Below, piece after piece: positions 5,901-10,145 of a stretch of DNA of 10,145 bases; the stretch's first letter is position 1, and every line of letters starts with the position of its first letter. The stretch comes from UBA9630 sp043725085 (GTDB taxonomy: Bacteria; Patescibacteriota; Minisyncoccia; Moranbacterales; UBA2206). The translations under genes and the position numbers were made by a program. The DNA lies in contig JAYSLY010000049.1 in NCBI GenBank assembly GCA_043725085.1, positions 1-10,145 on the forward strand. The letters are read 5' to 3'. The notes under the pieces were generated by a model, which saw only the letters and a list, made by a program, of their open reading frames with translations, did not search any database and had not been told where the DNA came from.

Positions 5901-7018
5901 GTTGTCTTGCCAGAAGCGATTGCCCCTCTCACAATACATATCCCAAAATCGTTTGAGACATTATTTTTTATCAAGCAAGAGAACCGCCTCACCTCTCCCA
6001 TAACAACACTTAGTAAGTGAGAATGGTATTCAAGTCTTTCTTCGGACCAAAAATCAGAAGATTTCATCATTTCCCGGATATCTTCTTTTGAGCGCAGAGA
6101 AATATCGCTTATTGAAAATACGTGTTGTGTTCTTATTTTTCCCCTACCAATAATAAGCAGTAGGGCAAGTAGATCATTTTTATATAGAGAATCAACATTT
6201 CTGTATTCACTAAGGACAGCGTTAATATTCTCCAAGTTAATTTCTGATTTCACAATATTGCCATCATTCGAAATATACACAAAATAATCCTCACCCATTT
6301 TAAGTGGCAAAAGAGCAAAGTTTTTTAACTTTGCCTGACTGATTTTAAAATTTAAATAATCAAGAAAATCCTGTGAAATCGCGTCGTTAAAAGATAACAT
6401 AGAAACCAAGCAATCTTGATTGCCAGTCAAATTAAACTCTCTTATTAAAGAAAAAATTGGATTAATCAAAAGCTCAACATTGGCGGGAAAGACCCAGCGT
6501 AAATCACTAATTTCTCGAATGGTCTGTAAATCTTTCGGGATTTTTGCAGGCATCTTAGAAACGCTATTTTCAATAAATAATGCGTCTACGCCAATGTTTT
6601 TTGCAGCAAGATAGTCGTAATAGAAACTGTCTCCGACCATTACAGCGTCCTCTTTTTTGAGCCCAAGCTCTTTCAATGTTTCAAGAATGATGCTTGCCTT
6701 ATTTTCGGGGTCATCTCCTGCTGAAACTCTACATGAATAGAATAGCTTTTCTATGCCAAAATATTTTATTTTTTCTTGCATCTCCCTTAGCGCGACTTCT
6801 TCTGATTCAGGATTTGCTGAAATTAAAATCAAAGAAACTCCTTGTTCTGAAAAAAATTGAAGAGTTTCTTTTGTTTTTGGAGTAAGCTCTAGATGTTCCA
6901 AGAAATTATCCTTAGTAGTGGCATCGTGATAAATCCAATGGGGTTTTTGCGTTCTTTTAGTTAATTTCGGATACCACAATGTACCGTCTCCATCAAAAAA
7001 AATTATTCTTTTACTCAT
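2951..7018 (-). CDS. Five-domain nucleotide enzyme: HAD phosphatase, zeta-like kinase, Fic, Nudix, nucleoside phosphorylase-like
   Basis: A single 1355-aa cytosolic protein without signal peptide or membrane spans. Domain 1 (about 1-175) is a HAD phosphatase: DGDGT at 9-13, S67, K107, GDSFYYD at 129-135. Residues 180-350 are unassigned. Domain 2 (about 358-530) is a zeta-toxin-like P-loop kinase: Walker A GAIASGKT at 365-372, D396, and MRVLKRSG at 481-488. Domain 3 (about 585-775) is Fic: TSRTYNGEF at 612-620 where the inhibitory motif usually lies, and HLFSDGCSR at 748-756 for HPFxDGNGR. Domain 4 (about 830-950) is Nudix with a complete box, G864-x5-E870-x7-REIFEETGI (878-886). Domain 5 (about 1050-1350) resembles PNP/UDP phosphorylases: IHIGKVGTL at 1197-1205 and IDIESSKIAQAV at 1276-1287. 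The gene starts 4 nt after the kinase-like gene and has no Shine-Dalgarno site, so translation is probably coupled. The first four domains are well supported, the fifth less so. Substrates are unknown. Confidence 0.85.
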   Translation of the reverse strand: MSKRIIFFDGDGTLWYPKLTKRTQKPHWIYHDATTKDNFLEHLELTPKTKETLQFFSEQGVSLILISANPESEEVALREMQEKIKYFGIEKLFYSCRVSAGDDPENKASIILETLKELGLKKEDAVMVGDSFYYDYLAAKNIGVDALFIENSVSKMPAKIPKDLQTIREISDLRWVFPANVELLINPIFSLIREFNLTGNQDCLVSMLSFNDAISQDFLDYLNFKISQAKLKNFALLPLKMGEDYFVYISNDGNIVKSEINLENINAVLSEYRNVDSLYKNDLLALLLIIGRGKIRTQHVFSISDISLRSKEDIREMMKSSDFWSEERLEYHSHLLSVVMGEVRRFSCLIKNNVSNDFGICIVRGAIASGKTTFSRSFFADKFGANNELNGFISTDYIKKILAKDFKNIFGCNVPTYLFHDEASMLCDMVLSRAISESLFYCVDKRFKHHDDLDLIIEDSRNRGIPISVFEINSDFITSSMRVLKRSGVYPGDPAPDYNNIIKNFQDAEKGNTELVPFFLKSNLIKNYFRVSYTRNNKVLINAVKQNFEIQEQIPLINGVKRGFDAEKYAGILLSSGLSLKEALDQHAKEIYLGKYTKLEYYAMFIHNIRNTSRTYNGEFDTSASSDKKAKFKSNLSPEEVSVLTGRNLASAFNFIYSNRYVPLAQATSLKHFINSVATIVNQGIILDSAHLFRTGVNSRKYNYIPTENVNNFYNAFAEQLYKKISSKDFDPIEVAAWIEWNVDFSGHLFSDGCSRIAKLTSSWFLMRSNFQFPNYTLAQDDFPTVRESYKKRFSLKRKLGLQEPANDKDYERFFRYYRRLFRSDFINEKILASGGLTYNADGKFLILQTTNGKDCGKWVLPGGKTETGESSLETFKREIFEETGIEVNNINLLGFRDYTAVSGNHYGFFDYAAHVKKDTDVCINTESTSYAWIFPSEIDKYIFTDSIKNFFGKYFLNNSLSYYSKKELINPSSLDTPHFSEHTMSIGLEKYIYKKIPVHDLLMYAPLLSGIEVHGVYPDLKLFEELLKKVKILKIISKSGPKPGNSNSLRPLFLLVEDDKKRNLLICCVTPGRDLLLHYASMITYVLKKYSNLKVLTYAYPIAESKIDKWTNLDENFIFPGDIVIMGYATFFKSKLFQDTNFSLITTNENQFYTTTRFLCDNGSVVNCLEANYGHWGNISDRLAKKICQLEAYEIIHIGKVGTLVSLKEVYQRVYIPSRFLVGRRSEILCSDVNIKNSLSYINEHASQVHVSVSTTMEETFKQRNDLKCLNVETIDIESSKIAQAVASFNGNSALKVRFGAIHFSSDYLKSENEIDLSPKYDLSTERMPQADHKKKLILNKIYELVRQHIVGIH

Positions 7019-7022
7019 AAAA

Positions 7023-7700
7023 CTATACCAGATTAAAATTAATTACTAAGATGCCGTTATTCTTGGCTTCATCAATACTCTTCTCGATTATAGATTTAAC
7101 AGCGAAAACCCGATCTCTTTGCAAGGGGCGATGAGTTTTGCTGCACCTGGAATCAATGCGCTGTTCAAGTGTATCATCTGAAATATTGAGATAAACTACC
7201 ACATCTGTTTCTATTATGCATGTCCCAAAAGCAGGTTTTCCTGGAACTATTTTGGCATGCAGATTAACAAAGCGAGTAAGATAATCCGTTGTTTTTTGTA
7301 AGTAGCCTATGTTCTCAATGCTATCTTTTAAAAATTCTTTCTGTGTAAATTTTACAGTTTTTTTATCACCATCAATATACATAAATGGATTTTCTTGATG
7401 TAAAACATACCTTTTGAATTTTTTAGGCATTTTATCAAAAACAATATCCATATCAACCCCTTCTTTGATATGCTGCAGAAGTGTACTTTTTCCAACGCAT
7501 GGAGCACCCAAAACTAAGACCCTCTCATTTGAATGTTGCAACAAAATAGATTGCAACCTTTTCGCATCTTCGGTTCCTTCTTCGAAATTAAGATGAGCGT
7601 CTCTCTGGTTAGCGATTAGGACCTCAATAGAATTATTACTGTTCTTGTCTAAATTATTCCTATCTAAACTTTTTTTAGAAAATACGATTGATTCATTCAT
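7023..7700 (-). CDS. P-loop kinase-like NTPase
   Basis: This 225-aa protein has a Walker A loop GAPCVGKST at 65-73 after a beta-strand (VLVLG). Late in the chain it has VVVYLNISDDTLEQRIDSR (167-185), the beta-strand followed by an RxxxR-like lid typical of small nucleotide or metabolite kinases. A lysine- and asparagine-rich N-terminal 45 residues precede the fold. There is no clear Walker B of the AAA+ type, so a small-molecule or nucleotide kinase is more likely than a motor ATPase. The substrate cannot be named. It is the first gene of a tight minus-strand operon: its TAG lies 4 nt before the ATG of the 1355-aa enzyme, itself carrying a P-loop kinase domain. The start is the ATG at 7698-7700. 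There is no Shine-Dalgarno site; TATAGT/TATATT just upstream would even allow near-leaderless transcription. Confidence 0.7.
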   Translation of the reverse strand: MNESIVFSKKSLDRNNLDKNSNNSIEVLIANQRDAHLNFEEGTEDAKRLQSILLQHSNERVLVLGAPCVGKSTLLQHIKEGVDMDIVFDKMPKKFKRYVLHQENPFMYIDGDKKTVKFTQKEFLKDSIENIGYLQKTTDYLTRFVNLHAKIVPGKPAFGTCIIETDVVVYLNISDDTLEQRIDSRCSKTHRPLQRDRVFAVKSIIEKSIDEAKNNGILVINFNLV

Positions 7701-7801
7701 AGAAAATATACTATACCATAATAATCTAAGGCGATTTTAAGAGAAGCCGGCCCTCACATGTCAGAATTAAAGGTTTCTTGAAATGGTTCGATTTTGAGTA
7801 G

Positions 7802-7861
7802 TTTCACATCTTACAAAATTATTTGGTTTTACCTGTTTTCATAGATTGCAAAATAATTTCA
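7802..7861. repeat. Imperfect tandem direct repeat in the operon leader
   Basis: 7802-7826 and 7837-7861 align gap-free with 18 of 25 matching bases (shared words TTTCA, CAAAAT, ATTT) at a 35-bp spacing. They lie between the candidate promoter and the first gene. They could be binding sites or leader elements; A/T richness makes a chance match possible. Confidence 0.3.
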
Positions 7862-7871
7862 CCGACTCAAT

Positions 7872-7901
7872 ATGTTATTCTATCTTGCGCTTTTTTGTCA
7901 A
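7872..7901 (-). promoter_or_regulatory. Candidate promoter of the kinase/five-domain enzyme operon
   Basis: On the minus strand TTGACA (7896-7901) is followed after 18 bp by TAACAT (7872-7877). This would leave a leader of about 165 nt before the ATG at 7700. The -35 box is perfect and the -10 box weak. A TATAGT/TATATT stretch next to the start codon is an alternative. Confidence 0.4.
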
Positions 7902-7959
7902 AAATTGCAACCGCTTATCTACTGAGTTCAAGAAATAATTGCAACACCCGCCAAACTTG

Positions 7960-8766
7960 CTACAAAAAATTCTTTATAAGCGCTCCCACACTTTCATAGC
8001 CAAGGCTATAGATCCAGGCCCAAAAGAATCCTTGGAAAAAAGTTAGAACAAAAAGAGCCATAACCATCCTCTTTATCGTGCTAATTTCTTTTTTGAAAAA
8101 AACTACTAACCGGACAGTACCCTCCCAAATCAATGCCTGAATGCCTAACAATAACCCGAGTAAAGCTCCCCCTATTTGAGAGTTAATCCTTACCGTATCA
8201 ATTGCCCGCCGAAATGATTCGCCCAGCGTAATATCATGTCCACTCTTTTCACTGATGCTTAGAAAAATAATCGCGGATATAAAATCAAAAATCCAAATGG
8301 TAAGAGCAATTTTCCAAAACTCCAAACTGTAATAATTTAAAGCCCCAACGAGACCAGCGCAAATGACTGCCATTCCATAGTCTAAAAAATTATAGACAAC
8401 CCTGCCAATCGTTGTTTTGGCTATTTTCTTTGTACGCAAATCCATATCATCGCTACTATCGATATCAAAAAAAGCTCCGGTTGCATCAAGGGTAACGTTG
8501 CAGGTTGCGACAAACTTTTCTGTTATGATTTCCATCACCACGAGAACTGGAAATATTATTCCCAAAAGAAAAACAACTTTGAGCGCCGAAAACGCCGGGC
8601 CGGCCAGGGCAATGACAAACGCCGGACCAAAAGCCAGTCCGAGTGCAAATGCGCCAAGAACTGCCGAGGAAAAATATTTTACTTTTCTTGAAATCCTCGT
8701 GCCAGATAATCCCAAGCTGCCCCGCCACGAGCATTCCCGCGCCCATTCCACAAATCGTTCTGCCAA
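7960..8766 (-). CDS. C-terminal portion of a frameshifted MFS-like membrane protein
   Basis: This 268-codon frame opens at an artificial TTG. Its first 30 codons overlap the upstream frame out of phase and are not protein-like. From about residue 31 (YFSSAVLGAFALGLAFGPAF) it continues the MFS-type helix that the upstream frame loses. Later parts hold further spans (about 63-80, 128-148, 152-172, 196-213, 232-258) and charged loops including SEKSGHDITLGESFRRAID (172-190). This second half does not look like a typical MFS C-terminal half; it resembles an uncharacterised membrane domain, so the gene may also be a fusion. Together with the 8486-9070 frame it would make about 370 aa, near MFS size. 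Its long intact frame suggests recent damage, a recoding event, or a sequence error at 8670-8674. It ends in TAG at 7960-7962. Confidence 0.6.
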   Translation of the reverse strand: MAERFVEWARECSWRGSLGLSGTRISRKVKYFSSAVLGAFALGLAFGPAFVIALAGPAFSALKVVFLLGIIFPVLVVMEIITEKFVATCNVTLDATGAFFDIDSSDDMDLRTKKIAKTTIGRVVYNFLDYGMAVICAGLVGALNYYSLEFWKIALTIWIFDFISAIIFLSISEKSGHDITLGESFRRAIDTVRINSQIGGALLGLLLGIQALIWEGTVRLVVFFKKEISTIKRMVMALFVLTFFQGFFWAWIYSLGYESVGALIKNFL

Positions 8767-9070
8767 AAGTGAAAAGACTTGGAGTGTTCAGGCAAAAACT
8801 TGCCAGACTGCCCACTATCATAAAAACTAACCCGGGACGAATCACACTTTTTATTCTCTTGCTATTTTTGAACATTCCGGAAAAAATGAGAAACACAAAA
8901 AGAGCACTAGAAAAAGAAAGCGTAAAACTTTCGCTCATCCAATTTCCCCCAAAGTTAGTAGTATTTGAAGAAAAAATAGAAACCGCGGCAATTTGGATGG
9001 CAATCACAAAATCCAAAAGAACCAGGTAGAAGAAAAAGGGTTTTCTATTTTTGTTTATTTTTATTTTCAT
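8486..9070 (-). CDS. N-terminal portion of an MFS-like transporter, frameshifted
   Basis: The first about 133 residues of this frame look like the start of a major facilitator superfamily transporter. They contain a basic N-terminus, spans at about 11-33, 50-66 and 79-95, and the span with FGRTICGMGAGMLVAGQLG (102-120), which fits the conserved R-x3-G-x-G of MFS helix 4. HEDFKKSK (124-131) then fits the cytosolic loop before helix 5. After about residue 133 the frame turns into cysteine- and arginine-rich nonsense (SSWRICTRTG) until its stop at 8486. The genuine continuation lies in the overlapping 7960-8766 frame, reached by a +1 shift. There is no Shine-Dalgarno site before the ATG at 9068-9070. 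A weak hairpin (9090-9105) and the terminator of an RNA unit (9136-9157) lie in its leader. Confidence 0.6.
   Translation of the reverse strand: MKIKINKNRKPFFFYLVLLDFVIAIQIAAVSIFSSNTTNFGGNWMSESFTLSFSSALFVFLIFSGMFKNSKRIKSVIRPGLVFMIVGSLASFCLNTPSLFTFGRTICGMGAGMLVAGQLGIIWHEDFKKSKIFFLGSSWRICTRTGFWSGVCHCPGRPGVFGAQSCFSFGNNISSSRGDGNHNRKVCRNLQRYP
8670..8674 (-). other. Frameshift site in the MFS-like gene (T5 run on the coding strand)
   Basis: The coding strand reads ATA TTT TTC CTC; removal of one T gives ATA TTT TCC TCG and joins both halves in a smooth membrane helix. A five-base homopolymer is a plausible place for an indel, an assembly error or +1 slippage. I see no stop codon right at the site or stimulatory structure typical of programmed frameshifting. 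Confidence 0.55.
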
Positions 9071-9089
9071 AGTAAGAAAATCAAAAAAT

Positions 9090-9105
9090 CCGCATATTTA
9101 GGCGG
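9090..9105 (-). other. Weak hairpin with T-tract before the MFS start
   Basis: CCGC/GCGG (9102-9105 with 9090-9093) around an 8-nt loop precedes a run of six T on the minus strand (9083-9088), ending 13 nt before the ATG at 9070. Four base pairs is short for a terminator; it may act as an attenuator or simply be chance. Confidence 0.2.
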
Positions 9106-9135
9106 GAGCCTGGCAGACTAGCCCTCAAAACCAAC

Positions 9136-9157
9136 AAAAACGCTCTCGGCGCTTTTT
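9136..9157 (-). terminator. Intrinsic terminator of the third RNA unit
   Basis: On the minus strand AAAAA plus CGC (9157-9153, 9151-9149) pairs with GCG plus TTTTT (9143-9136) around a CGAGA loop, with one bulged G. The same sequence folds on the plus strand and ends in five T, so it may work in both directions. Confidence 0.5.
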
Positions 9158-9232
9158 GAAATATTCAATTTATCTAAAAAGAAAGATACGAAGCCCAATC
9201 ACAAACACTTTTCACCACCCCACAACTGTAAC
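9136..9232 (-). ncRNA. Third, divergent small RNA unit or attenuated leader (about 97 nt)
   Basis: On the minus strand a promoter (9239-9267) predicts a start near 9232, and a hairpin with a T-tract ends the unit at 9136. The body differs from the two near-identical RNAs, but the 12-nt word AAATTGAATATT (9160-9171) lies immediately before the terminator, as in copies 1 and 2 (2053-2064, 9348-9359). A TATCT/AGATA hairpin lies just upstream (about 9170-9187). It sits between RNA copy 2 and the MFS-like gene, so it could be either an independent small RNA of the same family or the leader of that gene ending in a conditional terminator. I recognise no known RNA class. Confidence 0.5.
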
Positions 9233-9238
9233 TGAGAT

Positions 9239-9267
9239 ATTATAGCAAGGATAGCAAAAGCTGGCAA
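9239..9267 (-). promoter_or_regulatory. Promoter of the third RNA unit
   Basis: TTGCCA (9262-9267) and a perfect TATAAT (9239-9244) are separated by exactly 17 bp on the minus strand, with TTGC before the -10 box. Architecture and bases match the promoters of RNA copies 1 and 2. Confidence 0.7.
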
Positions 9268-9318
9268 GGACATGGCACCTCGGATGCTTTCTTTTAGCAA
9301 ATTCCACCCCCGACCGAC

Positions 9319-9342
9319 AAAAAAACGCCACAATGGGCGTTT
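9319..9342 (-). terminator. Intrinsic terminator of small RNA copy 2
   Basis: AAACGCC/GGCGTTT (9336-9342 with 9323-9329) with a 6-nt loop is followed by seven T on the minus strand (9319-9325). Confidence 0.8.
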
Positions 9343-9463
9343 GGGACAATATTCAATTTAAAACACAAAACTCACAAGCAGTCTCAAGCGACTGCTCAAA
9401 GAGTAACTCTATTTGATCTATGTTTTGTCTGAAAGCTGACATATGGTTCTTTTCTGATTTGAT
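9319..9463 (-). ncRNA. Putative structured small RNA, copy 2 (about 145 nt)
   Basis: This has the same predicted length, fold and 3' end as copy 1. Its promoter begins 8 nt after the stop codon of the methyltransferase gene, so the RNA gene is packed directly behind that gene. Retention of both hexamers and 17-bp spacing despite a diverged spacer, and compatible base changes in the minus-strand stem, argue that the RNA product is what selection keeps. It could act in trans on mRNAs or bind a protein; nothing in the sequence decides this. Confidence 0.7.
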
Positions 9464-9469
9464 AGTTTT

Positions 9470-9498
9470 AGTATAGCAAGAAAGTGGGGAGGGGGCAA
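9470..9498 (-). promoter_or_regulatory. Promoter of small RNA copy 2
   Basis: TTGCCC (9493-9498), a 17-bp spacer and TATACT (9470-9475) on the minus strand. TTGC precedes the -10 box, as in the third unit. Confidence 0.75.
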
Positions 9499-9505
9499 GG
9501 GAAAA

Positions 9506-10024
9506 TTATTTTGTAATTTTTAATATCCCCACCGAATGAATATGCGGAAAATCAAGACTAGTATGCGCTTTGTCCCTTAATAGCTTAAAGACTAGATTGC
9601 CATTGTATTGTTTTTTAATTTTTCTCATTTCCGCATAGCTGGGAAAAAATACATCTTCTTTTTGCTGAGAATTGATTGCTATCGGATCATCTGACATCAA
9701 CATCCTGACAAGCAACTCGCCTTTGGCATTTAATCTAGTATAAAATTTTTCAAGCAGATCCAAGCAATCTTTTTTGGGCATAAACATCAAAACAAAATTG
9801 CACAAAATTCCATCAAATTTTTTGTTGAGTTTAAAATCTCGGATATCTTTATTATGTAATTTTATAAACTTCTTTTCCGTCGAAGCATTGACATTATCTT
9901 TGGCTTTTTCAAAAACGGCCAAATCTTTTTCTATGCCGATGACAGCATAATCTTCTTTGGAAAATTTGATGCAGCTTTTCGCATCACCACAACCGACATC
10001 AAGCAATAGTTTTCTTTTTCGCAT
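9506..10024 (-). CDS. Class I SAM-dependent methyltransferase
   Basis: This 172-aa Rossmann-fold methyltransferase would transfer a methyl group from S-adenosylmethionine; the acceptor is unknown. Visible motifs are the SAM-binding loop LLLDVGCGD (6-14), the acidic residue E32 at the end of beta-2 (VIGIEKD), D60 after beta-3 (NKDIRDF), motif IV FDGILCNFVLMF (70-81), and LNAKGELLVRM (98-108) of beta-5. The C-terminal part (about 110-172) carries the beta-6/7 region. Only five residues precede motif I, where relatives usually have 25-30, so the N-terminus is short and an upstream frame may have been lost. The ATG lies one base after the TAA of the preceding frame, so translation is probably coupled. 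RNA copy 2 begins directly behind the stop. Confidence 0.8.
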   Translation of the reverse strand: MRKRKLLLDVGCGDAKSCIKFSKEDYAVIGIEKDLAVFEKAKDNVNASTEKKFIKLHNKDIRDFKLNKKFDGILCNFVLMFMPKKDCLDLLEKFYTRLNAKGELLVRMLMSDDPIAINSQQKEDVFFPSYAEMRKIKKQYNGNLVFKLLRDKAHTSLDFPHIHSVGILKITK

Positions 10025-10025
10025 A

Positions 10026-10145
10026 TTAACCTATTGAATTAAAATTATCCTCTTTAAACTTTACGAGCAACAGAATGAGATAATCATCCTTTGTTCTTGC
10101 GTCATTAGTGCAAAATAAATCAAAGGCGTTTTGATTTTCTTCTAG
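10026..10145 (-). CDS. C-terminal 39 codons of an unidentified gene (partial)
   Basis: An open minus-strand frame enters from the right edge and stops at TAA (10026-10028), one base before the methyltransferase ATG. Its end contains KDDYLILLLVKFKEDNFNS followed by IG and the stop. The last 30 residues resemble the frame just upstream of the truncated reductase (2852-2940), including the pattern (D/N)-(I/L)-(Y/F) and KDDY. If that frame is the remains of an extended SDR, this gene may be another SDR cut short at the same place, but too little is visible to name it. Confidence 0.55.
   Translation of the reverse strand, partial: LEENQNAFDLFCTNDARTKDDYLILLLVKFKEDNFNSIG
10035..10091 (-). repeat. 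57-nt coding segment shared with 2852-2908
   Basis: Right-hand member of the homologous codon-aligned pair described at 2852-2908. Here it is followed after two codons by a stop and then by the methyltransferase gene. Confidence 0.6.

Larger units (their letters stand above)
7701..7959. other. Intergenic leader of the kinase operon
   Basis: About 260 bases without a gene. It holds a candidate minus-strand promoter (7872-7901) and two imperfect direct repeats (7802-7826 and 7837-7861). I see no terminator for the membrane gene ending at 7960, so some readthrough into the operon is possible. Confidence 0.5.
9314..9498. repeat. Dispersed direct repeat, copy 2 (185 bp)
   Basis: This is the second copy of the unit at 2019-2203, gap-free and in the same orientation. 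The seven transcript-body mismatches fall in the terminator loop, the junction beside the closing stem and the 5' region. The sequence from the closing stem's 3' arm to the terminator stem, including both hairpins, is unchanged. Confidence 0.9.

Noticed and set aside
3491..6885. Several plus-strand frames of 60-80 aa inside 2951-7018
   Set aside because: Shadows of the 1355-aa enzyme, whose domain motifs fix the real frame.
7414..7596. Plus-strand frame of 60 aa opposite the kinase-like gene
   Set aside because: It is the antisense of the Walker A region and has no start signal.
7781..7800. GGTTCGATT, resembling a tRNA T-loop
   Set aside because: The flanking bases do not form a T-stem and no acceptor, D or anticodon arm can be found around it.
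8417..9029. Plus-strand frames of 137 and 128 aa opposite the MFS-like gene
   Set aside because: Basic, low-complexity compositions without domain features; the minus strand has clear membrane helices and an MFS motif.
1..10145. CRISPR array, insertion sequence or integrase
   Set aside because: There are no regularly spaced short repeats, no transposase or recombinase motif in any frame, and no terminal inverted repeats with target duplication. The 185-bp repeats carry a promoter and terminator rather than a mobile gene.

Overview
The window looks like an accessory region of a small-genome bacterium. The AT-rich sequence, the scarcity of clear Shine-Dalgarno sites, many short uncharacterised membrane proteins and some tiny or broken genes would fit Patescibacteria (CPR), but this is inference: no rRNA, tRNA or ribosomal gene is present to place it. 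All three stop codons are used as ordinary stops, so nothing suggests code 25. Apart from a gene tail at the left edge and the gene at 155-736, everything is on the minus strand.

Layout from left to right. 3-47: C-terminal tail of a plus-strand gene. 155-736: DUF457/YdjM-type membrane protein with its own promoter. 673-950: a minus-strand unit with a consensus-like promoter whose spacer holds a G8 tract, a perfect 5' hairpin and a possible 54-aa ORF. 1003-1821: polytopic membrane protein of unknown function with a good Shine-Dalgarno site, an 18-bp palindrome upstream and a strong terminator. 2019-2203: small RNA gene, copy 1. 2300-7700: an operon read leftwards. It encodes a P-loop kinase-like protein, then a 1355-aa protein carrying HAD phosphatase, zeta-toxin-like kinase, Fic, Nudix and probable nucleoside-phosphorylase-like domains in one chain, then an N-terminally truncated RmlD-type sugar-nucleotide reductase. 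7960-9070: an MFS-like membrane gene split by a frameshift. 9136-9267: a third, divergent RNA unit. 9314-9498: small RNA gene, copy 2. 9506-10024: SAM-dependent methyltransferase. 10026-10145: C-terminal 39 codons of a gene that runs off the window and resembles the truncated start of the reductase frame.

Two things stand out. First, the five-domain protein collects nucleotide-handling and toxin-like activities (phosphatase, nucleotide kinase, AMP transfer, Nudix hydrolysis, glycosidic-bond cleavage) in one polypeptide next to a P-loop kinase. This suggests a nucleotide-centred signalling, modification or conflict system. Second, there is a family of compact minus-strand RNA genes. Each has a TTGCCN-17-TAnnnT promoter and an intrinsic terminator. 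Two copies are about 95% identical over the predicted transcript, with a shared branched fold, while their promoter spacers have diverged. A third copy keeps only the promoter design and the 3' end. Copies 1 and 2 each follow a gene (reductase or methyltransferase) that is preceded by the same homologous 57-nt coding segment. The two loci therefore look like related cassettes with different cargo.
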